DNA of 39,628 nt from Deltaproteobacteria bacterium (GCA_022601195.1 JAHZIX010000037.1:1-39628); one strand, 5' to 3'. Numbered from the stretch's first letter, positions 25,445 through 34,854 are shown. Notes: generated by a model from the sequence alone, not told the origin. Numbers and translations are program-made.

Positions 25445-26579
25445 AGACTATTCAACGGCAGCGCTTCTACTGGCAATGGGGCTCGCCTCGACCTTCGCCT
25501 GTTCGAAACCGGAGGCGGTGGCCGAGAGAACGCTCCGAGCGGTGCGCACGGTGGTCGCGGAAACCAGTGCCGCTCAGCGGATACGGACGTTTTCGGGAAC
25601 ATCCGAGTCGAGCCTCCAATCTCGTCTCAGCTTCAAGGTATCCGGCACCATCGAAGAGCTTCCCATCGAAGTGGGGGACAACCTGAAGCGTGGCCAAGTT
25701 CTCGCCCGGGTGGATGCTTCCCAGTATCAGTTGGAAGCTCAGCAGGCTCAGGCCAGCCTAGTGCAGGCCCAAGCCTCCTTGCGCAATGCCGAGTCTTCCT
25801 ACGAGCGAATTCAGGGCCTCTACGAGAACAATAACGCTTCCCGGGGGGACTTGGACTCGGCCCGAGCCAATGCCGAGTCGGGTCGAGCCCAGGTGAGGTC
25901 AGCGGAGAAGCAGCTGGAGTTGGCGCGTCTCAATGTTTCCTATACCCGCCTGAGGGCAGCAGAGGATTGCTCGGTAGCGACCGTGGACGTGGAGGTCAAC
26001 GAGAACATCAACGCCGGCTCTACGGTGGCGATGGTGAACTGCGGCGATCAGCTGGAAGTGGACCTGGCCATCCCGGAGGGCCTGATCAGTGGGGTCGACC
26101 GAGGTATGGCGGCAGAGATTTCCTTCGATGCCCTGCCGGGAGAGACCTTTGCCGGAAAGGTCACGGAAGTTGGGGTACCGGGCCAGGATAGCGCTACCTT
26201 CGCCGTGACTGTGGCCATTCTCGACCAACACGAGGGTTTGCGCCCCGGCCTAGCGGCGGAAGTACTGTTTCAATTCGCTTCCAGCGGCCGAGACGATCTG
26301 GTTCTGATCCCTCTATCAGCTGTCGCCAAAGACCCGGCGGGAAGTTACGTCTACTTGGCGAAGCCGGCCGGGGACGGTGAGGCGGTGGTGGCTCGGCAGG
26401 GAGTGCAGTTGGGAGAGCTTACCGAGCTGGGAGTCGAGGTTCTGAGCGGAGTTTCGACCGGTGATTTGGTGATCACCGCGGGAGTCGCACTGATTCAGGA
26501 GGGCTTGCGGGTACGTCTCCAAGAGGGAGCTAGCCAGTCAGGTGAAGGCGTCTCGGCTGCTGAGTCGCAGGAAGGTTGA
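25431..26579 (+). CDS. RND efflux periplasmic adaptor (membrane fusion protein)
   Basis: The protein has 382 residues. The N-terminus has a signal-like stretch ending STFAC (C24), a weak lipobox, so it is probably a lipoprotein anchored to the inner membrane. The biotinyl-lipoyl-like half (SFKVSGTIEELPIEVGDNLKRG) and a coiled hairpin rich in Ala/Gln (LVQAQASLRNAESSYERIQG) are followed by the second lipoyl half (INAGSTVAMV) and a beta-barrel domain, the usual HlyD/AcrA order. It joins the pump at 26590 to the channel at 23081. The gene overlaps the channel gene by 14 nt and ends 10 nt before the likely pump start, so the three are one operon. Confidence 0.92.
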   Translation: MKRNRDYSTAALLLAMGLASTFACSKPEAVAERTLRAVRTVVAETSAAQRIRTFSGTSESSLQSRLSFKVSGTIEELPIEVGDNLKRGQVLARVDASQYQLEAQQAQASLVQAQASLRNAESSYERIQGLYENNNASRGDLDSARANAESGRAQVRSAEKQLELARLNVSYTRLRAAEDCSVATVDVEVNENINAGSTVAMVNCGDQLEVDLAIPEGLISGVDRGMAAEISFDALPGETFAGKVTEVGVPGQDSATFAVTVAILDQHEGLRPGLAAEVLFQFASSGRDDLVLIPLSAVAKDPAGSYVYLAKPAGDGEAVVARQGVQLGELTELGVEVLSGVSTGDLVITAGVALIQEGLRVRLQEGASQSGEGVSAAESQEG

Positions 26580-26589
26580 GGGAACGGCC

Positions 26590-29500
26590 GTGAATCTCAC
26601 TGGACTAGCCATCGAGAAGAACCGGGTAACCCTGGTGCTGGTGACCTTGCTGCTGGGAGCAGGGGTACTGGCCTATTTCAGCCTACCGAAGGAGCAAGAT
26701 CCTGGGTTTGTCATTCGTACCGCGGTCGTTTCCACCATGTTTCCGGGCGCCAGCCCGGAGCGGGTAGAGCAACTGGTCACGGACCAGATCGAGAAGAAGG
26801 CTCAGGAGATGCCGGAAGTGGACTCTATCCACAGTGAGTCCCGAACGGGAATCTCCATCGTCACGGTCAATTTCCTGGAAAGTTACAAGGAAATGCGCCC
26901 GATCTTCGATGACCTTCGGCGCAAGATCGAAGACGTCACCGGTGATCTACCGGAGGGCATTCAAGGGCCTTTCGTCAACGATGAGTTCGGCGATGTCTTC
27001 GGCAGTGTCTACACCTTGACCGGCGACGGCTACAGCTATGCGGAATTGGAAGATGTTGCAGATGAGGTCCGAGACGAGTTGCTGAAGATCCCCGAGATCG
27101 CCAAAGTTTCCCTCCATGGGACACAAGAAGAAGTGATCTTTGTGGAGTACAACAGTTCCCGCTTGGCGGACCTCGGTCTGTCTCCTCAACAGCTATCGGG
27201 AGTCCTTACCAGCGTCAATATTCTGTCTTCCGGTGGCGACTTAGTGAGCGGGCGAGAGCGCATCGTTCTAGAACCGACGGGGAATTTCGAATCGGTGGAA
27301 GAGCTGCGTCGGACAGTGATTCAGCTGCCGTCCGGGGGAGTCGTCTATTTGGGGGATATCGCCCGAGTGACTCGCGACTATGTCGACCCGCCGGCGAGCT
27401 TGGCACGAGTCAACGGCAAAGCGACCCTCGCCATTGGGATCTCCATGCGAGACGGCGGCGATATTCTCAAATTGGGGGAGATTCTCGATCGCGTCGTGCC
27501 TCAGATCCAGGCCAGATACCCCTGGGGAATCGAGCTACAGAAGATTTGGTTCCAGGCCGAATTGGTGCAGGCGAATATTGACGGTTTCCTTTCCAGTCTG
27601 CTTCAGGCCATCGCCATCGTCATCTTGGTCATGGTGGTCACTCTGCGTCTCAGAACCGGGTTGGTGGTGGCGAGCCTCATCCCCTCCGCCATCATCATCA
27701 CCTTCTTTGTCATGCAGATTCTTGGCATCACCATCAACCAAATCTCTCTCGCAGCACTGATCATTGCCCTGGGCCTCCTGGTGGACAATGCCATCGTATT
27801 GGTGGAGTCCGTGCTGGTGAAGCGAGAGAATGGCATGGCGGCGATTCCAGCCGCGGTGGAGTCTGGTAAAGAGTTGATGATGCCTCTCCTGAGCTCTTCT
27901 CTGACCACCGCAGCCGCCTTTTTGCCCATCGGTCTCGCGGAGTCGGCGGTTGGGGAGTACACCGCCGATATCTTCTATGTGGTGACGATCACCCTTCTCG
28001 TCTCTTGGGTCCTGGCGATGACCTTCGTGCCGCTGCTCACCACAGTGGCGTTGAAGATCAAACAGAAGGCGGCGAGCTCCGAAGAGACCTTCGAAGGCCG
28101 ATGGTACCGCTTCTACCGCCGCTTTCTATTGGGCTCCCTGCGCCACCGCTTGCTCTTTGGTTTGGCGGTGATCGGAGTCTTTTTCATGGCCCTCAAGGGA
28201 CTCGGGCGGGTGCCTGCGGTCTTTATCGCCCCCTCGGAGGACCCCGTCTTTACCGGTAAATTTGAGATGCCCCTGGGGACCTCCATCGAAGCTAGCCAGG
28301 AAGTGATGGCAGACCTGGACGGCTTTCTCTATCGAGAGTTCTACCGTCCGGAAGCAGGGGAACCAACCTTGAACAGCTGGTTGACCTTTATTGGTGACGG
28401 AGGGCCCCGTTTCACCCTGGGACTAGATCCTCCAAACGCCAATCCGGCCAATTCCTTTCTCATTGGGAAGACGGTGACGGGCGAGGTGGTAGATGAGCTC
28501 ATGGGCAAAATCGAGGCCTACGCTCGGGATCGTCACCCGGATCTACAGGTACAAATAGCGCGGCTCGAGAACGGCCCCCCGGTGGGCTACCCGATCCAGA
28601 TTCGCATAGCGGGGCCGGAGACCGGTCCTCTCTACCAGCTTTCGAGCCAAGTCACCAACTTTCTCTATGACCTGCCGGAAGTCAACGCGGTGAAGAATAC
28701 TTGGGGTCTGCAGACCAAGAAACTGGTCGTGGCTGTGGACCAGGAGCGAGCCCTGGCCGCCGGTGTCACTAGCGACGACGTCGCCTATTCCCTGAAGGCG
28801 AGCCTGACGGGAATCGACATGACCGAGTACCGGGAAGGAGACAAACTCATTCCAGTCACCCTTCGGTCGGTGGCGGCGGATCGTCAGGACATCGGTAAGT
28901 TGGATGGCCTGAGTGTCTATTCTCAGGCTTCCGGGGCCACGGTTCCTCTAAAACAAGTGGCGGATACCCGGTTGGTCTTCGAGCCGGGGGTCATTGAGCG
29001 CCGAGACCGAAGCCGCACCATGACTCTCAAAGTGGCTCTGGTTCCCGGCGTGACGGCGGCAGAGGTCAACGCCCAGCTCTCTCCCTGGCTGGCCGAGGCC
29101 AGTGAAAGCTGGCCGGCTGATTTCTCCTACGAAGAGGGGGGAGAGGCAGAGTCGTCCGGGGACGCCAACGCCTCCATTGCCGCCAAACTACCCTTGGCCG
29201 CCATGTTCATCGTGCTGCTCTTGGTGGCCCAATTCAATTCCGTGCGGCGGCCCATCATCATTCTGGCAACCATTCCCCTCGGAATGATCGGTGTCTCCTT
29301 CGGCCTGTTGGCGGCTCGCTCCTCCATGGGCTTCTTTACCCTCTTGGGAATCATTTCCTTGGCCGGCATCATCATCAACAACGCCATTGTGCTCTTGGAC
29401 CGCATCAAGATGGAAGAAGAGGAGTTGGGCAAGCCTCCTCAGCAGGCTATCCTCGCGGCCTGTCAGCAACGGCTAAGACCGATCCTGCTCACCACGGCTA

Positions 29501-29673
29501 CCACGGTGCTCGGCATGATGCCCCTGTGGTGGGGCGGTACGGCGATGTTCAAGCCCATGGCGGTCACCATCATCTTCGGCCTGGCCTTTGCGACGGTGTT
29601 GACCTTGTTCGTGGTGCCGGTGCTCTACGCGGCGCTGTTTCGAGTCAGCTTCAAGGACTCATCCGCCGCCTGA
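26590..29673 (+). CDS. RND-family efflux transporter (inner-membrane pump)
   Basis: I choose GTG at 26590, 10 nt after the adaptor stop and preceded by GAGGGAA, over an earlier in-frame start at 26542 that lies inside the adaptor gene; this gives 1027 residues. The fold shows an N-terminal helix (NRVTLVLVTLLLGAGVLAYFSLP), large periplasmic loops and two clusters of transmembrane helices. The proton-relay segment reads LIIALGLLVDNAIVLVESV: one Asp of the usual Asp-Asp pair is kept and the second is Asn, as in many RND pumps. FPGASPERVEQLVTDQIE is a typical early porter segment. It probably exports hydrophobic or amphiphilic compounds; the substrate is unknown. Confidence 0.93.
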   Translation: MNLTGLAIEKNRVTLVLVTLLLGAGVLAYFSLPKEQDPGFVIRTAVVSTMFPGASPERVEQLVTDQIEKKAQEMPEVDSIHSESRTGISIVTVNFLESYKEMRPIFDDLRRKIEDVTGDLPEGIQGPFVNDEFGDVFGSVYTLTGDGYSYAELEDVADEVRDELLKIPEIAKVSLHGTQEEVIFVEYNSSRLADLGLSPQQLSGVLTSVNILSSGGDLVSGRERIVLEPTGNFESVEELRRTVIQLPSGGVVYLGDIARVTRDYVDPPASLARVNGKATLAIGISMRDGGDILKLGEILDRVVPQIQARYPWGIELQKIWFQAELVQANIDGFLSSLLQAIAIVILVMVVTLRLRTGLVVASLIPSAIIITFFVMQILGITINQISLAALIIALGLLVDNAIVLVESVLVKRENGMAAIPAAVESGKELMMPLLSSSLTTAAAFLPIGLAESAVGEYTADIFYVVTITLLVSWVLAMTFVPLLTTVALKIKQKAASSEETFEGRWYRFYRRFLLGSLRHRLLFGLAVIGVFFMALKGLGRVPAVFIAPSEDPVFTGKFEMPLGTSIEASQEVMADLDGFLYREFYRPEAGEPTLNSWLTFIGDGGPRFTLGLDPPNANPANSFLIGKTVTGEVVDELMGKIEAYARDRHPDLQVQIARLENGPPVGYPIQIRIAGPETGPLYQLSSQVTNFLYDLPEVNAVKNTWGLQTKKLVVAVDQERALAAGVTSDDVAYSLKASLTGIDMTEYREGDKLIPVTLRSVAADRQDIGKLDGLSVYSQASGATVPLKQVADTRLVFEPGVIERRDRSRTMTLKVALVPGVTAAEVNAQLSPWLAEASESWPADFSYEEGGEAESSGDANASIAAKLPLAAMFIVLLLVAQFNSVRRPIIILATIPLGMIGVSFGLLAARSSMGFFTLLGIISLAGIIINNAIVLLDRIKMEEEELGKPPQQAILAACQQRLRPILLTTATTVLGMMPLWWGGTAMFKPMAVTIIFGLAFATVLTLFVVPVLYAALFRVSFKDSSAA

Positions 29674-29739
29674 GTCCGAGGGTCGTAGGTTTCGGCCTCC
29701 CTTTTCTCCGGACCGCCGTTCCAAAGGAAGACTGCCCAC

Positions 29740-29809
29740 GTACCGAACCCTCTAAGGGGGGCACGCGGGCAGGGCAGAGCCGGGGGGAAACCCTTTTTCT
29801 TAGGGGTAC
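29740..29809. terminator. Bulged stem between convergent efflux and Cys-rich genes
   Basis: GTACC at 29740-29744 and the following CCT and AAG blocks pair with CTTAGGGGTAC at 29799-29809, interrupted by bulges. It lies in the 139-nt gap between convergent stop codons. The pairing is imperfect and no clear U-tract follows, so this is a weak terminator candidate. Confidence 0.3.
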
Positions 29810-29812
29810 TGT

Positions 29813-30205
29813 CTAGGGACAGTGACCGCCGTAGTAACACTTGCCTTGGCCGGGGCCGCAGGGGAAGTTGCGATGGCAGGGTAGACAGCTGTCGACGCAA
29901 ACTCCCCAACCGAAGCGAATACCAGTGGTGGTTGCACCGTCTGCGAAATCCACCTGATGGCTGTCCCGCGGTCCACTGAGAAACGATAGGTCGATGAGCG
30001 GTTCCTGCTCGTAGCCCACAGTGGCTAGCTCGAGGATGGTCGGGTTCGCTGTTGCCTGGATCTTCGAGGAGCAGCTGGTGTCGGCAGAATCCGTAGCGAT
30101 CACCTCATCGGTGGTCGGCGGAGAGTCCTGCGCGGATACGGTCGCTGGGACAATAAGTAATGCTAGGGCGGCCAAAGACATGACGACGGCAAGATTGAGC
30201 TTCAT
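29813..30205 (-). CDS. Small secreted Cys-rich protein of unknown function
   Basis: The start chosen is the ATG at 30205, preceded by GAGGAGG at an 8-nt spacing; an earlier in-frame start at 30280 would place 25 polar residues before the signal peptide. The protein has 130 residues. Residues 1-25 (MKLNLAVVMSLAALALLIVPATVSA) are a signal peptide. The middle is acidic and Thr-rich. The last 28 residues hold six Cys spaced C-x3-C-x2-C-x5-C-x6-C-x5-C, with a Gly-rich segment (PCGPGQGKCYYGGHCP). This suggests disulfide bonds or metal binding outside the cytoplasm. It follows the kinase at 30370 in the same direction, 164 nt later, so it may be an output of that circuit. I do not recognise the family. 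Confidence 0.75.
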   Translation of the reverse strand: MKLNLAVVMSLAALALLIVPATVSAQDSPPTTDEVIATDSADTSCSSKIQATANPTILELATVGYEQEPLIDLSFLSGPRDSHQVDFADGATTTGIRFGWGVCVDSCLPCHRNFPCGPGQGKCYYGGHCP

Positions 30206-30369
30206 GATGGAATCCTCCTCAGGTTTGTAGATGCTTCTTTCAGGATTTGAGTTTCCTGTTCTTGCCCATCTACGCGACATCTGGAGCGAAATGTGACCGG
30301 TTTTCTTCAGGTCGGCGGTCTTTGGGGAGATTTAGTTCGGCCAAGCCCAGGAAACTTACGGACAGGCTC

Positions 30370-33174
30370 CTAGTTCACTGAGGTCGACAGCTCTTCTAGC
30401 CACCTTCGCAGCCTGCGACTGGTGCGGAACTCCGGACCCTTTTTCTGCTCGAATATGGCCAGACTGGAGCGCAGGAGCGGGAGGCCTTGGTTGGGGTCTC
30501 CAGTTTTGGCCAGGGCCGCCCCGAGGGTGCCACTGGCATAGGCCCTTTGAGTGGCAGAGGATTGGGTTGAGGAAAAGATTTGCTCGGCACGGCTTGCCAA
30601 AGGCAAAGCTTCCTCCTCACGGCCGCTCTCCATCAGGAGGATCGCTAGCTGTAGGGAGGTAGAGGCGGTGAGGCGGTGATCCACACCTAGGTGAGCTTGG
30701 CGCAGCAGAAGGGCTTGGCGTAGCAGAGTTTCTGGTGCTTCATATTGCCCCCCATGGAATAGGACAGCGGCCAGGCTATGGCGATAGGCAGCGACATTCA
30801 CCGAGTCCTCTCCCCAGATTTTTTCCGATAACTCGAGAGCTTGCCGCACGTAGATCGCTGCTTCTTGGTGGCGACCCTGTTCCAGCAGGGAGATTCCCAA
30901 GGAGTTGAGATCGATCACCAGATCTGGGTGTTCGCTCCCTCGAATTTTTCGGTCGAGATCTACCACCTCCCGGAGAATCGATTCCGCCGCAGCATAGTCG
31001 CCGGCACTGTAGAGGAACTCGCCGAGGGAAGCGAGACTAGTTAGGGTGTCCGGATGGTCCTCGCCCTGGGTGTTGCGGCGAATTTCCAGGGCACGGCGGA
31101 ACAAGGGGCCGGCAGCTTCGGTTTCCCCGGCTTGAGCTTTGACAAAAGCAAGGTAGTGGAGGGCGTCGGCCGTATTGGGGTGTTGATCTCCAGCAATAGC
31201 TTCTAAGTCTCGGAGTGCTTTTCTCAGTACCGGCTCTGCTGCGACTAGGTCTCCTTGGAGCCAAAGGGCCCCGCCTAGATTAGTGCGGGCTAGACCTACT
31301 TGCCGGGAGCTAGCCCGTCCCATTGCGAGCAATAAGTCGAGCTCCTCGCGGAATAACTCCTCCGCTTCTAGGTAGTGGCCTTTTTCCAGAAGCAGGTCTC
31401 CGAGTCCTGAGAGGCTGAGAATCGTCGCCTCTTGGGCTTCGGGTTGTCGCCGGCAGATTTCAAGAGCTTGGCGAAAAGTCGTCTCCGCTTCCGCCATCTC
31501 TCCGGCGCGGGAGAGGGCGACACCGAGGGCATTGAGGCTAGTGGCCAGATCCGGGTGGTCTTCGGGGAGCCTTGGGCTCCGCAGAGAGAGGGATTGCCTC
31601 AAAAGGGGGAGAGCATCTTTGGTCAGTCCCAGAGATGCGTAGACGGAGCCAACAGTTTGGAGCAGGCTAGCCTGTAACAACGGCTGCTGCTGAAACTCCT
31701 GGTGGATCCGCCCGGCACTGTAGTCGAGCACTTGCCGAACCGTGGCTTGCTCTCCAGCTGGAATGCCGAGGTCGACGCTCTCCGTCGAGTCCGCAGACCG
31801 AAAGGCATCGGTCAGAAATTGCGTTACCTGCTCTGCCTGCTTCTGAGCCCGCTGAGCTGTGTCCCGCTCGCTGGCCAGACGCCTTGAGCTGCTTAGGGTC
31901 GAAACCACGAGGGCGAACAGAGCCACTACAGCCACTGCCGCGAGGGCGGTGGCGGCGAGATGTCGCCGGATGAATTTTCCCAAACGGTAGGAGGCGCTGG
32001 CAGGCCGGGCAGAGATGGGGAGGCCGGCGGAGAAGTGGGTCAAATCGTGGCGCAGTTCTTCGACGGAACCGTATCGATGTTGGGGAGTCGGTTGCAGACA
32101 AGCCAAGGAGATGGTGTCGAGGTCTCCGCGGAGTTGTTGGCGCAGCTTCCGGACCGAGGCTCCGCGAGCCACGGCTGCCTCTTTCAGGTTGGTAGCAGAC
32201 GAGAGGTTCGCTGCCGGAGGCGACGGCCATCGAGCACTGGGTGCCTCCGGCTCTTGCTGCTTGGCCAGCACGGCTCGCTGACTGTGGCTACCAGATTGCT
32301 CCAAGGGAAGTCGGCCAGTGAGAAGCTCGTAGAGGATGACACCGAGGGAGTAGACGTCGGTAGCCACCGATATGGGGCCGCCGGCGGTCTGTTCCGGACT
32401 CGCATAGGCAGGGGTCAGAAATCGCTCGAGGGTTGCGGTGGTCGCTGGATCGGCGGAGTCGGTGGCCACGTCGAGGAGTCTAGCGATCCCAAAATCCAGC
32501 AACTTCGGCTCGCCATCGTCGTTGACGAGGATGTTGCCCGGCTTCAAGTCACAGTGGATCACCAGGTTGCGGTGAGCGTGCTCGACAGCGGAACAGACTT
32601 TTTCGAACAGCTTCACCCGGTCGGATAGCGGTAAGCGGCGACGGTCACAGTACTCGGTGAGAGTGGCTCCCTCTACATATTCCATGATCACGTAGGGGCG
32701 GTCCTGCTGAGTCACTCCACAACCGAGGAAGCGGGCGATATTCGGGTGCTCGAGAAGAGCCAGGATGCGTTGCTCTCGGTGAAAGGAGCGGAGTCGAGAA
32801 GGGCGGCTGGGAGCGTCGATTACTTTGACCGCAACCTGCTGGCTTACACCGGCTTCGACGCGGTTCGCCAAGTAGACCTGACTCATGCCGCCCTTGCCGA
32901 TACAGCCTACGATCTCCAGGGCACCGAATTGCTCTTCATGGGAAGCCTTGTTTTCTTTGTCGGCCAAGAATTCATTGGGGACGACGAGTCTCGGTGAAAG
33001 CCACTCAGCGGATTCCCGATCTGCCTCCAAAAGGTTGGAAACGGCTCGGCGAAGGTTCTCGTCGGAGCCGCAGCTTTGCTCCAAGAAGGGGCCTACCTGC
33101 TCCGAGTCAAGATCGACGGCGGTATGAAAAATGGCTTCCGCGCGGCGCCAGAGATCGCGAGAATGAGTTCCCAT
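30370..33174 (-). CDS. Membrane-anchored Ser/Thr kinase with TPR repeats and altered catalytic loop (kinase 3)
   Basis: I choose the ATG at 33174, 5 nt after the sigma stop, giving 934 residues; a GTG at 33222 inside the sigma gene is in frame. The N-terminal segment DLWRRAEAIFHTAVDLD and the CGSDENLRRAV motif are typical of these sigma-linked kinases. The kinase domain has IGKGGMSQVYLANR, VAVKV and LDFGIARLL, but the catalytic loop reads VIHCDLKPGN: Cys at 208 replaces the Arg of HRD, while Asp 209, Lys and Asn remain. Activity is likely but not regulated through the usual Arg. A transmembrane segment lies near 404-427, then a QKQAEQVTQFL helix and TPR to the end. Kinase 3 is only distantly related to kinases 1 and 2. 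Confidence 0.92.
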   Translation of the reverse strand: MGTHSRDLWRRAEAIFHTAVDLDSEQVGPFLEQSCGSDENLRRAVSNLLEADRESAEWLSPRLVVPNEFLADKENKASHEEQFGALEIVGCIGKGGMSQVYLANRVEAGVSQQVAVKVIDAPSRPSRLRSFHREQRILALLEHPNIARFLGCGVTQQDRPYVIMEYVEGATLTEYCDRRRLPLSDRVKLFEKVCSAVEHAHRNLVIHCDLKPGNILVNDDGEPKLLDFGIARLLDVATDSADPATTATLERFLTPAYASPEQTAGGPISVATDVYSLGVILYELLTGRLPLEQSGSHSQRAVLAKQQEPEAPSARWPSPPAANLSSATNLKEAAVARGASVRKLRQQLRGDLDTISLACLQPTPQHRYGSVEELRHDLTHFSAGLPISARPASASYRLGKFIRRHLAATALAAVAVVALFALVVSTLSSSRRLASERDTAQRAQKQAEQVTQFLTDAFRSADSTESVDLGIPAGEQATVRQVLDYSAGRIHQEFQQQPLLQASLLQTVGSVYASLGLTKDALPLLRQSLSLRSPRLPEDHPDLATSLNALGVALSRAGEMAEAETTFRQALEICRRQPEAQEATILSLSGLGDLLLEKGHYLEAEELFREELDLLLAMGRASSRQVGLARTNLGGALWLQGDLVAAEPVLRKALRDLEAIAGDQHPNTADALHYLAFVKAQAGETEAAGPLFRRALEIRRNTQGEDHPDTLTSLASLGEFLYSAGDYAAAESILREVVDLDRKIRGSEHPDLVIDLNSLGISLLEQGRHQEAAIYVRQALELSEKIWGEDSVNVAAYRHSLAAVLFHGGQYEAPETLLRQALLLRQAHLGVDHRLTASTSLQLAILLMESGREEEALPLASRAEQIFSSTQSSATQRAYASGTLGAALAKTGDPNQGLPLLRSSLAIFEQKKGPEFRTSRRLRRWLEELSTSVN

Positions 33175-33179
33175 GGCGT

Positions 33180-33773
33180 TTACCGGAGCTTCCGCGCCAG
33201 CCAGCTGCGCGCGAACCGCCACCTTCTTTGTACGGTCGTGCGGCCCAAGCCGAGGGTCTCGGCAGTTTCTTCTAGGGAGAGGCCTGCAAAGAACTTCAAT
33301 TCGACGATGCGAGCTGCTGAAAGGCGAACTCCGGCGAGCTCCACTAGGGCCAGATCGAGGGCGAGAAGATCCACGTCTCTTTGAATCCCCGGAAGAGCCT
33401 CTTCTTCAAGAGTGAGGTGAATCTGTCCCTTTCCTCTTTTGAGACGTTTCCTCTGTTTGGCTTGATCTACCAGGATGCGGCGAATCACCGTGGCCGAGAA
33501 GGCGAAGAATTGGGATCTTTGCTGCCATCGCCGGGGCCGCTGGTTGACCAGCTTGAGGTAAGCCTCGTTGACTAGCTCGGTGGTCTGAAGGGAGACCGCA
33601 TGCGGTTCCCTGCGTAAGAAGCTGCTGGCCAAGCTCTGGAGCCGTGGATAGACGAGAGAGAAGAGTTGGTCCTGGGCCGAGGAATCTCCGCCGGCCCAGC
33701 GGTTGAGAAGTTGGGTGATGTCACCGCTAGGATCACTGGTGGAATCGGTCGCCGGTGGGGGAGTGGTCCTCAT
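33180..33773 (-). CDS. ECF-like RNA polymerase sigma factor (second)
   Basis: The ATG at 33773 gives 197 residues beginning MRTTPPPATDSTSDPSGDIT. The frame continues upstream to 34001, but that part is Arg/Lys-rich low complexity without family likeness and the ribosome site is weak either way. Region 2 is LLNRWAGGDSSAQDQLFSLVYPRLQ, followed by the group's SLQTTELVNEAYLKLVNQ and FFAFSATVIRRILVDQAKQRKR. Region 4 holds LSLEETAETLGLGRTTVQRRW. Its stop is 5 nt before the start of kinase 3, the same layout as the pair at 8373-11692. It probably drives its own kinase operon and perhaps the Cys-rich gene beyond it. Confidence 0.9.
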   Translation of the reverse strand: MRTTPPPATDSTSDPSGDITQLLNRWAGGDSSAQDQLFSLVYPRLQSLASSFLRREPHAVSLQTTELVNEAYLKLVNQRPRRWQQRSQFFAFSATVIRRILVDQAKQRKRLKRGKGQIHLTLEEEALPGIQRDVDLLALDLALVELAGVRLSAARIVELKFFAGLSLEETAETLGLGRTTVQRRWRFARSWLARKLR

Positions 33774-34223
33774 CGCCTGGGGCCTCTGCTGGGGTGCCCT
33801 ATGTTCCTCAATGGGAAGTCGTCGTCCACCTGGTCGAAATTTCTCTGCTGGCCGGCGGCCCAGTCGGCTCTTGCTTCCATACTTCGGGTCATTTCTTATA
33901 TTGACATATTCCTCGTCCTCTTTTGAGTGCAAGCACTGTTTTGGGGTGCGGAAGAGACCATCGATCAGAGATTGGAGGGGATGAAAAGATCTTGTGACCA
34001 TAGGGACGTTGCTGTTAGCATATGTTCAGTAGGCTTTCCAAAGGACCGCCAGTTACTCCTGCCCCAGAAGCGACACGATTCCAAGCCCTGTCCCTTCCTA
34101 GCCAGCTCAGAGTATTCACCGTTCCCTTGGGTCAACAAGCCGGCATTATTGAAACTCTGGCGCGTATGCCAGAACAACGAACTGAGGCTCATGAAAAAAC
34201 GAATGAGCCGGGAGTAGTGAACG
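33774..34223. other. Divergent intergenic region before second sigma factor and RRM gene
   Basis: This 450-nt gap holds the control regions of two divergent genes. A consensus-like TTGACA on the plus strand at 33901-33906 has no matching -10 at the right distance. On the minus strand the AT-rich stretch around 33890-33930 is the best promoter candidate for the sigma gene. I support no gene here; short open frames on both strands lack family motifs. Confidence 0.45.
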
Positions 34224-34481
34224 ATGGCCAAGCGAATCTACGTCGGTAACCTGCCTTTTTCTGCCACGGATGACGAGATCCGGCAACTCTTTGGGGAGTA
34301 TGGGACGGTGGATACGGTGAACCTCATCACCGATCGGGAAACTGGACGGCCCCGGGGCTTCGGCTTCGTGGAAATGGCGGATGGTGGCGATGAAGCCATC
34401 GAGGCTTTGAATCAGCAACCCATGGGTGGTCGCAACCTCACTGTCAACGAAGCTCGGCCGCGCAACGAACGGCGCTGGTAA
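34224..34481 (+). CDS. RRM-type RNA-binding protein
   Basis: The protein has 85 residues and is a single RNA-recognition motif. RNP2 reads RIYVGNL (residues 4-10) and RNP1 RGFGFVEM (residues 44-51), with the aromatic residues that stack on RNA bases in place. The family is common in cyanobacteria and in several other diderm phyla, often in stress or cold response. The GGGAG before the ATG is a likely ribosome site. Two hairpins follow the stop. It stands alone between two divergent genes, so it is probably monocistronic. The RNA target is unknown. Confidence 0.93.
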   Translation: MAKRIYVGNLPFSATDDEIRQLFGEYGTVDTVNLITDRETGRPRGFGFVEMADGGDEAIEALNQQPMGGRNLTVNEARPRNERRW

Positions 34482-34487
34482 CTAAGA

Positions 34488-34510
34488 GTGCCTCCTTTCG
34501 AGGGAGGCGC
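34488..34510 (+). terminator. Hairpin just after the RRM gene
   Basis: GTGCCTCC at 34488-34495 pairs with GGAGGCGC at 34503-34510 (one G-U) with a 7-nt loop. It starts 7 nt after the stop codon. It is a likely terminator or 3'-end-stabilising stem, but lacks a U-tract. Confidence 0.5.
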
Positions 34511-34549
34511 TCCGTATCGAAGGGCAGCTGTCCTCGCCCCTTCGACCCA

Positions 34550-34591
34550 ACAAAGCTCGAGTCTGTGATCCTTCACGGGCTCGAGCTTTGT
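34550..34591 (+). terminator. Strong hairpin with T-rich flank downstream of the RRM gene
   Basis: ACAAAGCTCGAG at 34550-34561 pairs perfectly over 12 bp with CTCGAGCTTTGT at 34580-34591 around an 18-nt loop, and GTTTCCATTTTCCC follows. It is the best Rho-independent terminator candidate in the window. The rest of the 373-nt gap to 34855 shows no gene. Confidence 0.65.
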
Positions 34592-34854
34592 GTTTCCATT
34601 TTCCCAAGCCCACCCACTCGGTAAGCTGAACGAGAAGAGATGTGGGATGAGGAGAGGCTCCGCTCATGAGATCTTGGCTCCTCAACCCGTGACAGCTTTG
34701 AAGACCCTTCCCTCCTTCCCCAGTCCTACCTAGATCTCACCGATCTATATCCCCTGACTCAGAGCTTTCCCCTCGACCTCTCTCACAGGAGATAAAGGCC
34801 TCCAGGTAGAGTTAGTTGGTAAAGGTTGGGTAACGGAGCTAGCTGATTGCCTCC

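Noticed and set aside
26542..26589. Upstream start of the RND pump
   Set aside because: It lies inside the adaptor gene and adds 16 basic residues before the usual RND N-terminus; GTG at 26590 has a ribosome site.
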